Shown here one piece after another: positions 38,540 through 46,913 of a DNA stretch of 64,000 bases. This stretch comes from Torulaspora globosa. Its lineage: Eukaryota; Ascomycota; Saccharomycetes; Saccharomycetales; Saccharomycetaceae. A program made the translations under genes and the position numbers. The stretch lies in contig NC_050732.1 in assembly GCF_014133895.1 (NCBI RefSeq), forward strand, positions 434,001-498,000, written 5' to 3'. The notes under the pieces are model-generated. The model was not told where the DNA came from. It searched no databases and saw nothing but the letters and a program-made list of their open reading frames with translations. The first letter of the stretch is position 1. Every line of letters starts with the position of its first letter.

Positions 38540-40642
38540 TCACACTGTGGTCATTATATCCCTGCCAAAAAGACCTCTCTTCAACCAATCCATAAACAAT
38601 AATACTCTGGTTCTCAGGGACACAGTTTGGGCGAAATAGACACCTCTCCACAAATACATAGCGATCAAGCCTCCAACGAAGGAGTAGCCTGGCAAATCGA
38701 ACACTGCAGAATTGCCGACGTAGGCCAAAGAACCAAGATGGATATACTTGAAGGGTTTGCACGATGACTCATCTAAGTCTGCCTCTATCATTTGATCTTT
38801 ACGGAAGTGGTCGTCGGTTATTCTTGCCAACCTAGTGAATTTCTTACCGAGGTAACTACCTTGTTGGTGTGCTCTTTGAGCGGTCGCGGGTAACGAAGTC
38901 AGTCCAGATTCAATGTCCTTTAGTAGAAGGGTTATTTGTTCGAAATTCAAACTTCCTTTATTCTCAGGATCGTATTTCGGCAAATTTTCGTCTAAGGTCA
39001 AAAAACCTTCCCTCGTTTGAGGGTGTCTCTTAGACAGTTGTCTAGCCAAATCTGCAATTTCCTCATAGGTCAGAGACAGCTTCTTGATCTCATCATTACT
39101 GAAAAGGTCGCAGGTGTTGTTAGCGGAGCGCAAGTTCTTCTGTATAATGTATTTTCTCACATATTCAGCAGCATGTGCTGCTAGGTCAGTTCTTAGCGTG
39201 GAACAGTCACCGATGGCGTAAACATCTTTAGCTTCATTACCAAGCACTCTCAAATGCGAATCGGTTTCTATAGCTCTCTTATTTCTTTGATTTGCAGAGA
39301 AAGCCGTCACAACTTGCTTGGCCAGAGGATTCTGGGCGACACCCGTAGACCATAGGCAGAGTCCGAATGGTAACTCTTTCCTCTCTATCTCCCCCGTTTG
39401 CGGATTTTTTTGGTTGAAGATAACCTTATCTGGTAAGATTCGATCCACACGAGCATTCGTTAGAAGGTCGATGCTTTCCTTTCTAAACCTCTCCATGGCA
39501 TATTCAGAGATCTTCTCGTCGTAAGTGTTCAAGATGTTGGACCTCGACTGAATGATATGAACCGAAACCTGCTGTCTTAAAATCTTAGGATACAATTTAG
39601 GCAGGTCCTCATTCAATAAGTCGAAAACCTCTGCGGCAAACTCAACACCAGTCGGACCACCACCACAAACAACAAAACTCAAGAGTTTCTTACGCTCTTC
39701 GTCACTCGTTGTGGGCAGACACGCCAGCTCTAAGTTATTCTTAATCTTTCTCTTGATGTCTAAGGCGTCTTCTGCACTTTTGAGACGGTCACAGTACTGA
39801 AGACCCTCAACGCCATGGGTGTTGGAAGTGGACCCCACCGCAACAACCAACTTGTCATAGGGAACATAAAACGATCTCACCTCACCAGAATGCGGTAGAA
39901 CCTGAGAAACCTTGACCAATTTATGCTCGAATTCTATCTTGTCAGCTCTAGCCTCCAGGTAGTGTCCGCTGACTGCACCAACAATCTTTCTGATGGAAGC
40001 CATCAAGCTTTTCACTTCCAATGTACCCGTAGCAGCAGAAGGAAGTAGAGGCGTGAACAAGAAGTAGTTCTGAGGCGAGATTACCGTCACATCGTAGTCT
40101 CCCTTGCGTAAATTCTTCAACAGACCGACGGAAGCCCATCCGGAGCCTAAAATAACCAGCTTCGGTTTGTAACTAATAGTCTGCTTAATTTCCGAGTCAT
40201 AAGTGTCCAAGCTCTCTTTCAAGATGGGCAAATTTTCAGGACCACCCACCTCTGGGTTGATGGCTAATGTGGGGACTTCGATAGTCTCTGGCACTTCACA
40301 TTCCTTGTAAGTTGTCGAATCATAAATAAAGAATATCACCAATGCTGAACCACAGATAGTCACAATCGCACCAGTGGACACTATTGACCATTTGAGAAGC
40401 TTACCAAATCCATGGCTGAAAAAAGTCGGTATTTCGCTCTTGCTGACGCTTGAATTCTCAGGCGCTGCTAATGCTTTCTCTTTAACATTCAGCAGGCTCC
40501 TACTCATGCTAAATCCGCGTCTATGGTTGATTCTACTCACCTGAGTACTCAAGCATAATCTACTACTTGCAGAATATGGCCTCTGTGATGCCATTCTAGC
40601 GAGGATTCTCGCATTGTGGAATCTCAAAGGCATCTGAAACAT
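38540..40642 (-). CDS. Type II NADH:ubiquinone oxidoreductase, external type with EF-hand-like insert
   Basis: This 700-residue flavoprotein should oxidise NADH and reduce ubiquinone without pumping protons. A basic, Ser-rich presequence is followed by a membrane segment near residues 85-107, typical of external (intermembrane-space-facing) enzymes. It has an FAD motif (VILGSGWASVGLL), an NAD motif (VCGGGPTGVEFAAEV) and a second FAD motif (YAIGDCS). It is about 140 residues longer than S. cerevisiae Nde1 (560) because of an insert containing an EF-hand-like loop at 558-569. It then ends in the usual membrane-binding tail. This is the fungal EF-hand class rather than a clear Nde1/Nde2 orthologue. 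The start is ATG 40642. Confidence 0.9.
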   Translation of the reverse strand: MFQMPLRFHNARILARMASQRPYSASSRLCLSTQVSRINHRRGFSMSRSLLNVKEKALAAPENSSVSKSEIPTFFSHGFGKLLKWSIVSTGAIVTICGSALVIFFIYDSTTYKECEVPETIEVPTLAINPEVGGPENLPILKESLDTYDSEIKQTISYKPKLVILGSGWASVGLLKNLRKGDYDVTVISPQNYFLFTPLLPSAATGTLEVKSLMASIRKIVGAVSGHYLEARADKIEFEHKLVKVSQVLPHSGEVRSFYVPYDKLVVAVGSTSNTHGVEGLQYCDRLKSAEDALDIKRKIKNNLELACLPTTSDEERKKLLSFVVCGGGPTGVEFAAEVFDLLNEDLPKLYPKILRQQVSVHIIQSRSNILNTYDEKISEYAMERFRKESIDLLTNARVDRILPDKVIFNQKNPQTGEIERKELPFGLCLWSTGVAQNPLAKQVVTAFSANQRNKRAIETDSHLRVLGNEAKDVYAIGDCSTLRTDLAAHAAEYVRKYIIQKNLRSANNTCDLFSNDEIKKLSLTYEEIADLARQLSKRHPQTREGFLTLDENLPKYDPENKGSLNFEQITLLLKDIESGLTSLPATAQRAHQQGSYLGKKFTRLARITDDHFRKDQMIEADLDESSCKPFKYIHLGSLAYVGNSAVFDLPGYSFVGGLIAMYLWRGVYFAQTVSLRTRVLLFMDWLKRGLFGRDIMTTV

Positions 40643-40904
40643 TCAAGCTTGCTTTCAATCGCTTCTGATGCCCTGACAAGCTATTAACGATATCTATTCT
40701 CCCAGCTCTTCCGTTTATTTATCCTGCGATCTGAGAGAATAAGCATTTCTTCACTCGATTTAATGAAAAATTATGGGATGTAAGTCTGCTCACTACAAGC
40801 GCAAAAATGCAGAGAAAAATGCCAAAACTACCGCAGTTGCAGAACAGTTTGAATTGAGAGCGAACTGAAATTAGCCAATTCAAGCTTTCGGTTGTTGTAA
40901 AAAA

Positions 40905-40976
40905 AGGTCCTACCCGGATTCGAACCGGGGTTGTTCGGATCAAAACCGAAAGTGATAACCACTACACTATAGAACC
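40905..40976 (-). tRNA. tRNA-Gln(TTG)
   Basis: This is a 72-nt gene. Acceptor GGTTCTA pairs with TAGGACC. The anticodon loop TTTTGAT gives anticodon TTG, and the T-arm is CCCGGTTCGAATCCGGG. A run of six T on the minus strand follows (40899-40904). Confidence 0.97.
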
Positions 40977-41147
40977 TTGAGGAAGAGTGGGAAATTTTTC
41001 TTCAAAAAAGTACTAAAAGGCTCATTTTGGCCATCCCTTTGGCTCCAAAGACCTGCGAATCAATGGTTTCTCATGGGATTTGGCCTATTGAAACCAAAAT
41101 CATCGATGAAAGGGCCTGAATCTGCCAACTCGCAGGTTGGTAAAAAA

Positions 41148-41220
41148 TGGACAAGTCCGGAGTCGAACCGAAGACCTCTCCCATGCTAAGGGAGCGCGCT
41201 ACCAACTACGCCACATGCCC
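41148..41220 (-). tRNA. tRNA-Ala(AGC)
   Basis: This is a 73-nt gene with anticodon loop TTAGCAT and T-loop TTCGACT. The G3:U70 pair that marks alanine tRNAs is present in the acceptor stem. Six T follow on the minus strand (41142-41147). Confidence 0.97.
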
Positions 41221-41348
41221 GCTGTTGTTGGAAATCTATGTTTTAGTATTACACCTAAGCCGGTTGTTTGGTCACATGATACCATCATATAACAAAGGTA
41301 GAATATTGATAGATCTTGCAGGGAATACTCGATGTCGAATAGCAGACA

Positions 41349-42008
41349 ATGTCTGACGAGGCTGCATTGTAAGTTATTTGCTGTTTGTTTGACGAGGGAG
41401 GATTAACCACTAACTGGAGACGTAGATCTGCCGCTTTAAGTGATTTAGCTGATTGCGAAGAGGATGTGGAAAAGGCTGAAGAAGATATTGAGCTGTATCG
41501 GTTGAAAAAACTCGCACCACTTTATCTCCATAGGGATGAGATTATTCAAAAGATTCCTGGCTTTTGGCGTGTTGTATTATCTCAACATGACGAATTTGCT
41601 GATCACATCAAAGCATCTGATTTCGAATACGTAGACGCAATCAAAAGTATCACTGTGCATTGGAAGACGTTTCAGGACTACGAAATTGAGTTTTCATTTA
41701 ACGCAATTGAAGGTAAACTGAAGGACCAGACCATTAGGAAGCATTTTTTGCTGAAGGACGAGCAGCTGACAAGCGAACCGGTCGACATCGGTGTTCCGGC
41801 CACGGCAGAAAGAAAGAGCTTTGTTGATTGGTTCAATTGGACTGGGGTTTCGAATGCGAAGGAGTTCCCGGACGGTGGTGAACTCGCAGCCTTATTCAGT
41901 GAGGATATCTATCCCTACTGTGTAAAATACTACACCGAAGCGCAGCGAGACGTTGAAGACGAAGAAAGCGCTGGCAGTTCCAGTGAAGGAGAATTAATTT
42001 TAGACTAG
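41349..42008 (+). CDS. VPS75: NAP-family histone chaperone Vps75 (spliced)
   Basis: Spliced gene, exons 41349-41368 and 41426-42008, 200 residues. Vps75 partners the acetyltransferase Rtt109 and binds H3-H4. The NAP fold is seen: a long dimerisation helix (DLADCEEDVEKAEEDIELYR), then FWRVVLSQH, HIKASDFEYVDAI, and the earmuff end FSEDIYPYCVKYYTEAQRD. Exon 1 is only 20 nt (MSDEAA plus two bases), and the splice restores the frame to MSDEAALSAALSD. S. cerevisiae VPS75 also has a 5' intron. At 200 residues it lacks the long basic tail of the 264-residue yeast protein; it ends in an acidic EGELILD. Confidence 0.92.
41369..41425 (+). other. Intron of VPS75 (57 nt)
   Basis: The 5' site is GTAAGT (not the yeast GTATGT), the branch site is CACTAAC (41408-41414) and the 3' site is TAG at 41423-41425. 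Splicing is in frame; without it the frame stops after seven codons. Confidence 0.88.
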
Positions 42009-42114
42009 CCCATGGTACCTACAAATTGTCACGGCGGTATTGTACTTGGCCATCTTAATCGATCGACGAGTGCAAATGTACAGGTATAGACAGTAATTAA
42101 AAGTTCATTAATCA

Positions 42115-44373
42115 TCATTTCTTGTCCTTTTTCGATAGTAATCCTACCAAATTCGAAAATGAACTGGACTTTCCGCCAAGGGCGCCCTTATGAGAATTCC
42201 GCTGTATGTGGAGACTTGTCGAAGAGCCGTTATCTGAACCAGCTGGCGTCATTCCAAAAGAAAAATAACGATTAGCTGTCTGGCCTTTGGTTGAATTGCT
42301 AGAAGTGGATGGATTGGGAGCATTATCGCTATTTTCATTGTCAGGTAGAAAGTTCAGCGAGGTGGACGAGCTATTGTTGCTTCTCCCCAGCCCCACAGAG
42401 GACCTTTGAACGTTGCTCGTGTTCGAGAAATACGGAGAAGACTTATGATGCACAATTTGAGGCCTTTCCAAATTGTGAGCACCAGAACCGCTTTTAGAGC
42501 TCGCAGGATAGAGAGGTGGTAAATCTTCACCAATAATGTCGGACTTCATAGCCTTATCGTAGGATGGCACGCGACTCAAGGTGCCGATTTCCCACTCCTT
42601 ATTCAGCGGTGACAGGGCTCCTTGCTGTACTGATGGGTCTTCTGTAGCTAGCTGTAGAGAGTTTGGTGTGAGTAAGGGGCTATTCGAATCTCTCATCGGA
42701 TCACCTGCGTTAGGGAAACCATTTGCTGCAATTGGTTGAGCCAGTAGACCATTATTAGCATCTGCTGAGCTGGATTCTTCTACTGGGGCAGTTACCAGAA
42801 TTGATGTTGTTGATCCACCATATTCTCTCTCGAGGCGTAACCTTCGCAAGTTCATTTGCAACTCGCTGAAGTTGTGGTCATTGTCAAGCACTGAGCCCTC
42901 GCGAAAGTCCTCTGAAGGGGTTTGGGCGCCAGACATTGGTGGAGTATCCCCAATGCTAACGTCGTTCCACAACCTGTCATATATATGGTTACCGTAGTTT
43001 GGTGGGGACATAAGCTTAGACATCGAAGCAGTAGCCGACGCACTATTGCTCATTGCGGGTACCTCAAGTTCCGAAGCTGACCTGGCAAATATAACTTCAT
43101 CATCAGAATCATTTTCTTCATTACTTTTTCCCTTTTGATTATGGGCTAACCCACTAATATCCGTACTTGAGCTACCAGCGCTGCTAAATGCCCCATCGGA
43201 AGATCTTACACCAAGCGCAACGAAGGGGGAAATAAAAAGTTGCACTGGCAAAGATGCCCTAAGCTCCGAGACATGCCCATCTGGATTCACCAGAGATATT
43301 ACGAACTTCACTTTGTGTCTCACCTTGATGCTATTAAGCAGGGTACAGTCCTGGGTGCATTTGGACAAGCTTGCAGGTATGTGAAAGGTGGTATCCACCT
43401 CCCACCGGTCTTGAAACTCGAAATCTTCATCATTTGCTCCTCTGGTGTCGTTTTCATCTTCATTCATGTGATTCAACGGATCTTTTATTCTCATCTTGTT
43501 AACCGTTCGCTCCTGGCTCGTGACTGATCCAAATGTACCGCAATATTGATAGTGCTCGACCATCTGTATTTTTATTGGGCCTAACTTTAAGCCTTTCAAC
43601 AATGGTATGATTAATATATGGATTGGCGTAGCGGAACCGATGGCAATTGCCTTCTCGGGAATTGAGATCGAGTACTCAACCTTCTTGGGCCATGTATTAT
43701 CCACCGCAACGGTCTCGGACAGCTCCAAAGCATCAGGAGCTAGGGTACGTACCACTCTCAAATGCTTTCTGCAGATGAGGTCTGTGTAGAACTTGTTCCT
43801 CTCAATCGTTGCCTCCAGCTTGTACACAACAGATGCGTTAGGTAAGCCCTCCACACTCTCAGGGATAGATCCCGGAAGAATAGCGCTGAACGGAAACTCA
43901 TAGTTACCCTTTACCAGTGTATGATAGTGCGAGCTCGATTGTCCCGCCAAAGATATCAAAGAAGCGGTAGAAGATCTTGCTTTCCTAGGAAGAGAGCTCA
44001 GATTACCTGACGATTTGCTTGCAATCGAAGTTTTCCTCCCATAGTTGTCATACAAGTTCTGCAAGTAGTTCTCCACATTGAAGTTGTCCCAAACATGCTC
44101 ATAAATTCGTCTCTCGTATTTCGAATATCTTTGTATCATACCTTTGCTAGTCTTATATTGGGTGGGAATGTTTAAACGAATCTTGCCATACAACCTTAAC
44201 GAAAGATTCTTGATCTGTATTGGTTCCTGCACAGAAAGGACAATTGTTCCAGAAAGAAGTACAGACGGGGCTTCACTTGTAGATCCTTTTAGTAAAATAA
44301 CACCATGGTCAGTTCCTTTGATCCTAACATCATAAAGTAGAGGCTCTTTCGATTTGCTGCTACTGGGAAACAT
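42115..44373 (-). CDS. ROD1: Alpha-arrestin ubiquitin-ligase adaptor Rod1/Rog3
   Basis: This 752-residue arrestin-related trafficking adaptor recruits Rsp5 to nutrient transporters for endocytosis. An arrestin N-fold (VLLSGTIVLSVQEPIQIK) and C-fold (about 220-370) precede a long disordered tail. Two PPxY motifs bind Rsp5 WW domains: PPNY at 457-460 and PPLY at 619-622. The tail block SRVPSYDKAMKSDIIGEDLP is nearly identical in yeast. It is single here and duplicated as ROD1/ROG3 in S. cerevisiae; adjacency to ATG18 matches ROG3 (YFR022W). The start is ATG 44373. It is convergent with VPS75 across 106 bp. Confidence 0.93.
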   Translation of the reverse strand: MFPSSSKSKEPLLYDVRIKGTDHGVILLKGSTSEAPSVLLSGTIVLSVQEPIQIKNLSLRLYGKIRLNIPTQYKTSKGMIQRYSKYERRIYEHVWDNFNVENYLQNLYDNYGRKTSIASKSSGNLSSLPRKARSSTASLISLAGQSSSHYHTLVKGNYEFPFSAILPGSIPESVEGLPNASVVYKLEATIERNKFYTDLICRKHLRVVRTLAPDALELSETVAVDNTWPKKVEYSISIPEKAIAIGSATPIHILIIPLLKGLKLGPIKIQMVEHYQYCGTFGSVTSQERTVNKMRIKDPLNHMNEDENDTRGANDEDFEFQDRWEVDTTFHIPASLSKCTQDCTLLNSIKVRHKVKFVISLVNPDGHVSELRASLPVQLFISPFVALGVRSSDGAFSSAGSSSTDISGLAHNQKGKSNEENDSDDEVIFARSASELEVPAMSNSASATASMSKLMSPPNYGNHIYDRLWNDVSIGDTPPMSGAQTPSEDFREGSVLDNDHNFSELQMNLRRLRLEREYGGSTTSILVTAPVEESSSADANNGLLAQPIAANGFPNAGDPMRDSNSPLLTPNSLQLATEDPSVQQGALSPLNKEWEIGTLSRVPSYDKAMKSDIIGEDLPPLYPASSKSGSGAHNLERPQIVHHKSSPYFSNTSNVQRSSVGLGRSNNSSSTSLNFLPDNENSDNAPNPSTSSNSTKGQTANRYFSFGMTPAGSDNGSSTSLHIQRNSHKGALGGKSSSFSNLVGLLSKKDKK

Positions 44374-44722
44374 TTCTATTGTATGCTGTGTTGTTCATGC
44401 AACGTAATGCCAATTAAGCGGTTCTTTTGCGACAGTTTTTGTATCTTGACAGATATCTTGCCAAATAATTTGCTGCTAGCTTTACCTCTAGTCAGTTAGT
44501 CTTTAGCCCTGAGATCTTCGTTGGTATTTCTATGGTAAAACTATTGACGTTATTCAGTCCCTATTAATTAAGAAGGAGCTTGCGCCAGACCGAAAAATTA
44601 AGTATTTAGATTTAAGATAACTAAATAAAATACTGAAAAGATAGCCGTTAAGACTGAAGGAATACGATCAATCATGTAGAAATCAACGCCGAGCATGCAT
44701 TTAGTATGGATAAATTTTATAG
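44374..44722. other. Intergenic region ROD1-ATG18 (349 bp)
   Basis: This is the ROD1 promoter and ATG18 3' region. No additional gene or clear motif was recognised. Confidence 0.4.
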
Positions 44723-46330
44723 TCAAGCCAACAAGAGCGAATACTGCGATAAGAGCAGACAATCGCCGCCTCTTTCTGGATCGAGCACATAATTGTACAA
44801 GTAGCCGTCCGAGGTTATAACCCTCACAGGTAACATCTTGACTAGCGAGGCTGATTTATTGGATTTGACGGAGGATGATTCGTCGCTCAGCTCGAAAAGT
44901 TCAGGGTACTCGGAAGTGTCAACGTCGATAAGCTCGCCGATTGCGGTCATACTTTTCACTCCAGCGTTGTTGTCGATGGGAAGCTTGAGACTGGCAAAAT
45001 GCCTCGATGGTTCGAGTAAAGAGGAGACTTTGATGGGTAAAAGTTGCTCTAGGGTCTTGGCAGCTTGCCTCGATAGTTTCTGCGACGATTTTCTTATCAT
45101 TCTGGCAACTGTTCTCCTAGAGGCGTCGACATAGGGTTCCTTGGACTTCTCTAAGAGTATCATGTTATTACTTTCAGCTTCTATCAGCGCAGCCTCCGTT
45201 TCCGGATCGGCTTCCACATTGTCGTTGCTTACATCTGCATTTCTGGTTGCTGTGGAGACAGCATCCGATCCGTTGTCCTCGATGAGACTGTTATCACTTT
45301 CATGTGTCTCATGACCCTCAGTTATGATGTCGTCCTTCCTAAGTTTGAAGATGTGAATGGTCTTGGTCGAACACGTCACGGCTAGAAATTGGTTGTCAGA
45401 GCTGAAACACATGGAATGTATCCTTGTGGGATAGGTACCTCTCCTGAATTGGTACATCTTCATCCCAGTTTCAACGTTGAAAACTCTTATTATGGTTCCC
45501 TTTTCCGAGGCAGTCGCTAACAGAGAGCCATCGAAGCTCAGCGCCAGTGCCGCTATCTCTCCTTTGTGTGCCTCGATCACCATGGTAGGTTGTAGAGTCT
45601 TCAAATTGAATAAAATTACGTCCCCATTTTTCATTATGCTATTGTGCTCGTTCTTTGCAGTTTGGGCTTTGTCCGGCACCATGACTCCGCCTTTGGTCGA
45701 ATTCAGTATATTGTTTCCCACTGGAATCGAGTTACTGTCTACACTAGATCCGCCAGCCCTTTGACTAATCACAGACTGAGCTACATCGTCCGACAATTTA
45801 TTTCCGCCAGTGGTGACATTCAGATTATTGGTCGTGACATTCTGCTTGATTTCTGAGTTGATAACTTTCGGTGGGGATGGATAAACGAGGTAGCAATTTT
45901 CTGTGGACGGCGACATTGCCACTATGCCTTGAGGGTTCGGATTTGTATCGATTGTATGCAGCAGCCTCATGTTGCTTATATCATAAATGTAAATCTGCTC
46001 TTTCAGAAGGACAACTAACCTAGACCTGTTCATCTTGACTGACAGGATAGAAGTGGGAAACGTAACTTCACATATTACTGAGTGCTTTTTAGTGTTAATT
46101 ATTCTTAGCCTTCTGGGTGACATAGCAGGCTGATCTCCTATCCCCACGATCGCCAGCAAAGAAGTTGAAAAGAGCATTTCCACCATGCCATAGCCACCAG
46201 AATCCTCAGAATAGAATTTTCCAAAGGGTTCACAATTGAAAATTTTGAATCCTACTGATGTACCTATTGAGATACATGTGCCATCCTGATTGAAATTTAT
46301 AAGGTTAACCACCGGCAAAGAATCTGGCAT
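44723..46330 (-). CDS. ATG18: PROPPIN autophagy protein Atg18
   Basis: This 535-residue seven-bladed propeller (S. cerevisiae 500) binds PI3P and PI(3,5)P2. It functions in autophagosome formation with Atg2 and in vacuole fission. The lipid-binding FRRG motif is in YQFRRGTYPTRI. A Ser/Asn-rich loop (about 160-230) and an acidic one (about 345-400) interrupt the blades. The start MPDSLPVVNLINFNQDGTC is at ATG 46330. The next gene upstream, FAB1, makes its ligand PI(3,5)P2; the pair is kept as in YFR019W-YFR021W. Confidence 0.95.
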   Translation of the reverse strand: MPDSLPVVNLINFNQDGTCISIGTSVGFKIFNCEPFGKFYSEDSGGYGMVEMLFSTSLLAIVGIGDQPAMSPRRLRIINTKKHSVICEVTFPTSILSVKMNRSRLVVLLKEQIYIYDISNMRLLHTIDTNPNPQGIVAMSPSTENCYLVYPSPPKVINSEIKQNVTTNNLNVTTGGNKLSDDVAQSVISQRAGGSSVDSNSIPVGNNILNSTKGGVMVPDKAQTAKNEHNSIMKNGDVILFNLKTLQPTMVIEAHKGEIAALALSFDGSLLATASEKGTIIRVFNVETGMKMYQFRRGTYPTRIHSMCFSSDNQFLAVTCSTKTIHIFKLRKDDIITEGHETHESDNSLIEDNGSDAVSTATRNADVSNDNVEADPETEAALIEAESNNMILLEKSKEPYVDASRRTVARMIRKSSQKLSRQAAKTLEQLLPIKVSSLLEPSRHFASLKLPIDNNAGVKSMTAIGELIDVDTSEYPELFELSDESSSVKSNKSASLVKMLPVRVITSDGYLYNYVLDPERGGDCLLLSQYSLLLA

Positions 46331-46656
46331 TCTTCCGAAACTCTCGCTAATTCCTCCCGAATAACGTCAACGCTTAACGTTGCTTCCTTGTCCTTATATC
46401 TCAGTCTTCTCTGGGCCTAGACAGGTGTCGCACATCGAACATCCTTAATCTTTCTTTAAACGATCGAGCCGCGTCAAGACTTGATCTTGTTGTTGCAAGG
46501 ATGACATAGTGATTCCAACGAAGAGCTCGTTAGAATAGGCTTAAACAGGAGACAGCAATTGTGTATTCTTTCTTTAGGGTTATTTGGGTGGGTTCTTATT
46601 TCTAGTTATTATTTGTACTTATAGTTCTTTTTGTTCATAATTTCACAATTCCAGAC
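46331..46656. other. Intergenic region ATG18 to tRNA-Ser (326 bp)
   Basis: This is the ATG18 promoter and the tRNA 5' flank. No counterpart of YFR020W, which lies between ATG18 and FAB1 in S. cerevisiae, was found. Confidence 0.45.
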
Positions 46657-46756
46657 GTCCCAGTGGCCGAGTGGTTAAGGCGATGCCCTGCTATTACTAC
46701 TAGTAGCATTGAGGCATTGGGTTTTACCTGCGCAGGTTCGAATCCTGTCTGTGACG
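46657..46756 (+). tRNA. tRNA-Ser(GCT) with intron
   Basis: This is a 100-nt gene with an 18-nt intron (46694-46711) after position 37; the mature form is 82 nt. The anticodon loop CTGCTAA, the long variable arm, T-arm CAGGTTCGAATCCTG and discriminator G are present. The intron contains the self-complementary CTACTAGTAG. A T10 terminator lies at 46760-46769. Confidence 0.95.
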
Positions 46757-46913
46757 CCATTTTTTTTTTCCGAAATTTATGCTAGAAGAATCACCTATAA
46801 TGTGAAGAAGGTTAATAAGCAACCACTTGCGAAACAGGTAGCTTGTCTTTTATCGTTTCGTCATTAATCTAATACTTATGCTTCCGTTATATACCAGGCC
46901 GCAAGTGCGGTTC

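Noticed and set aside
41349..41372. Apparent seven-codon upstream ORF before VPS75
   Set aside because: It is explained by an intron: a GT splice site falls inside codon seven and splicing to 41426 continues the VPS75 frame.
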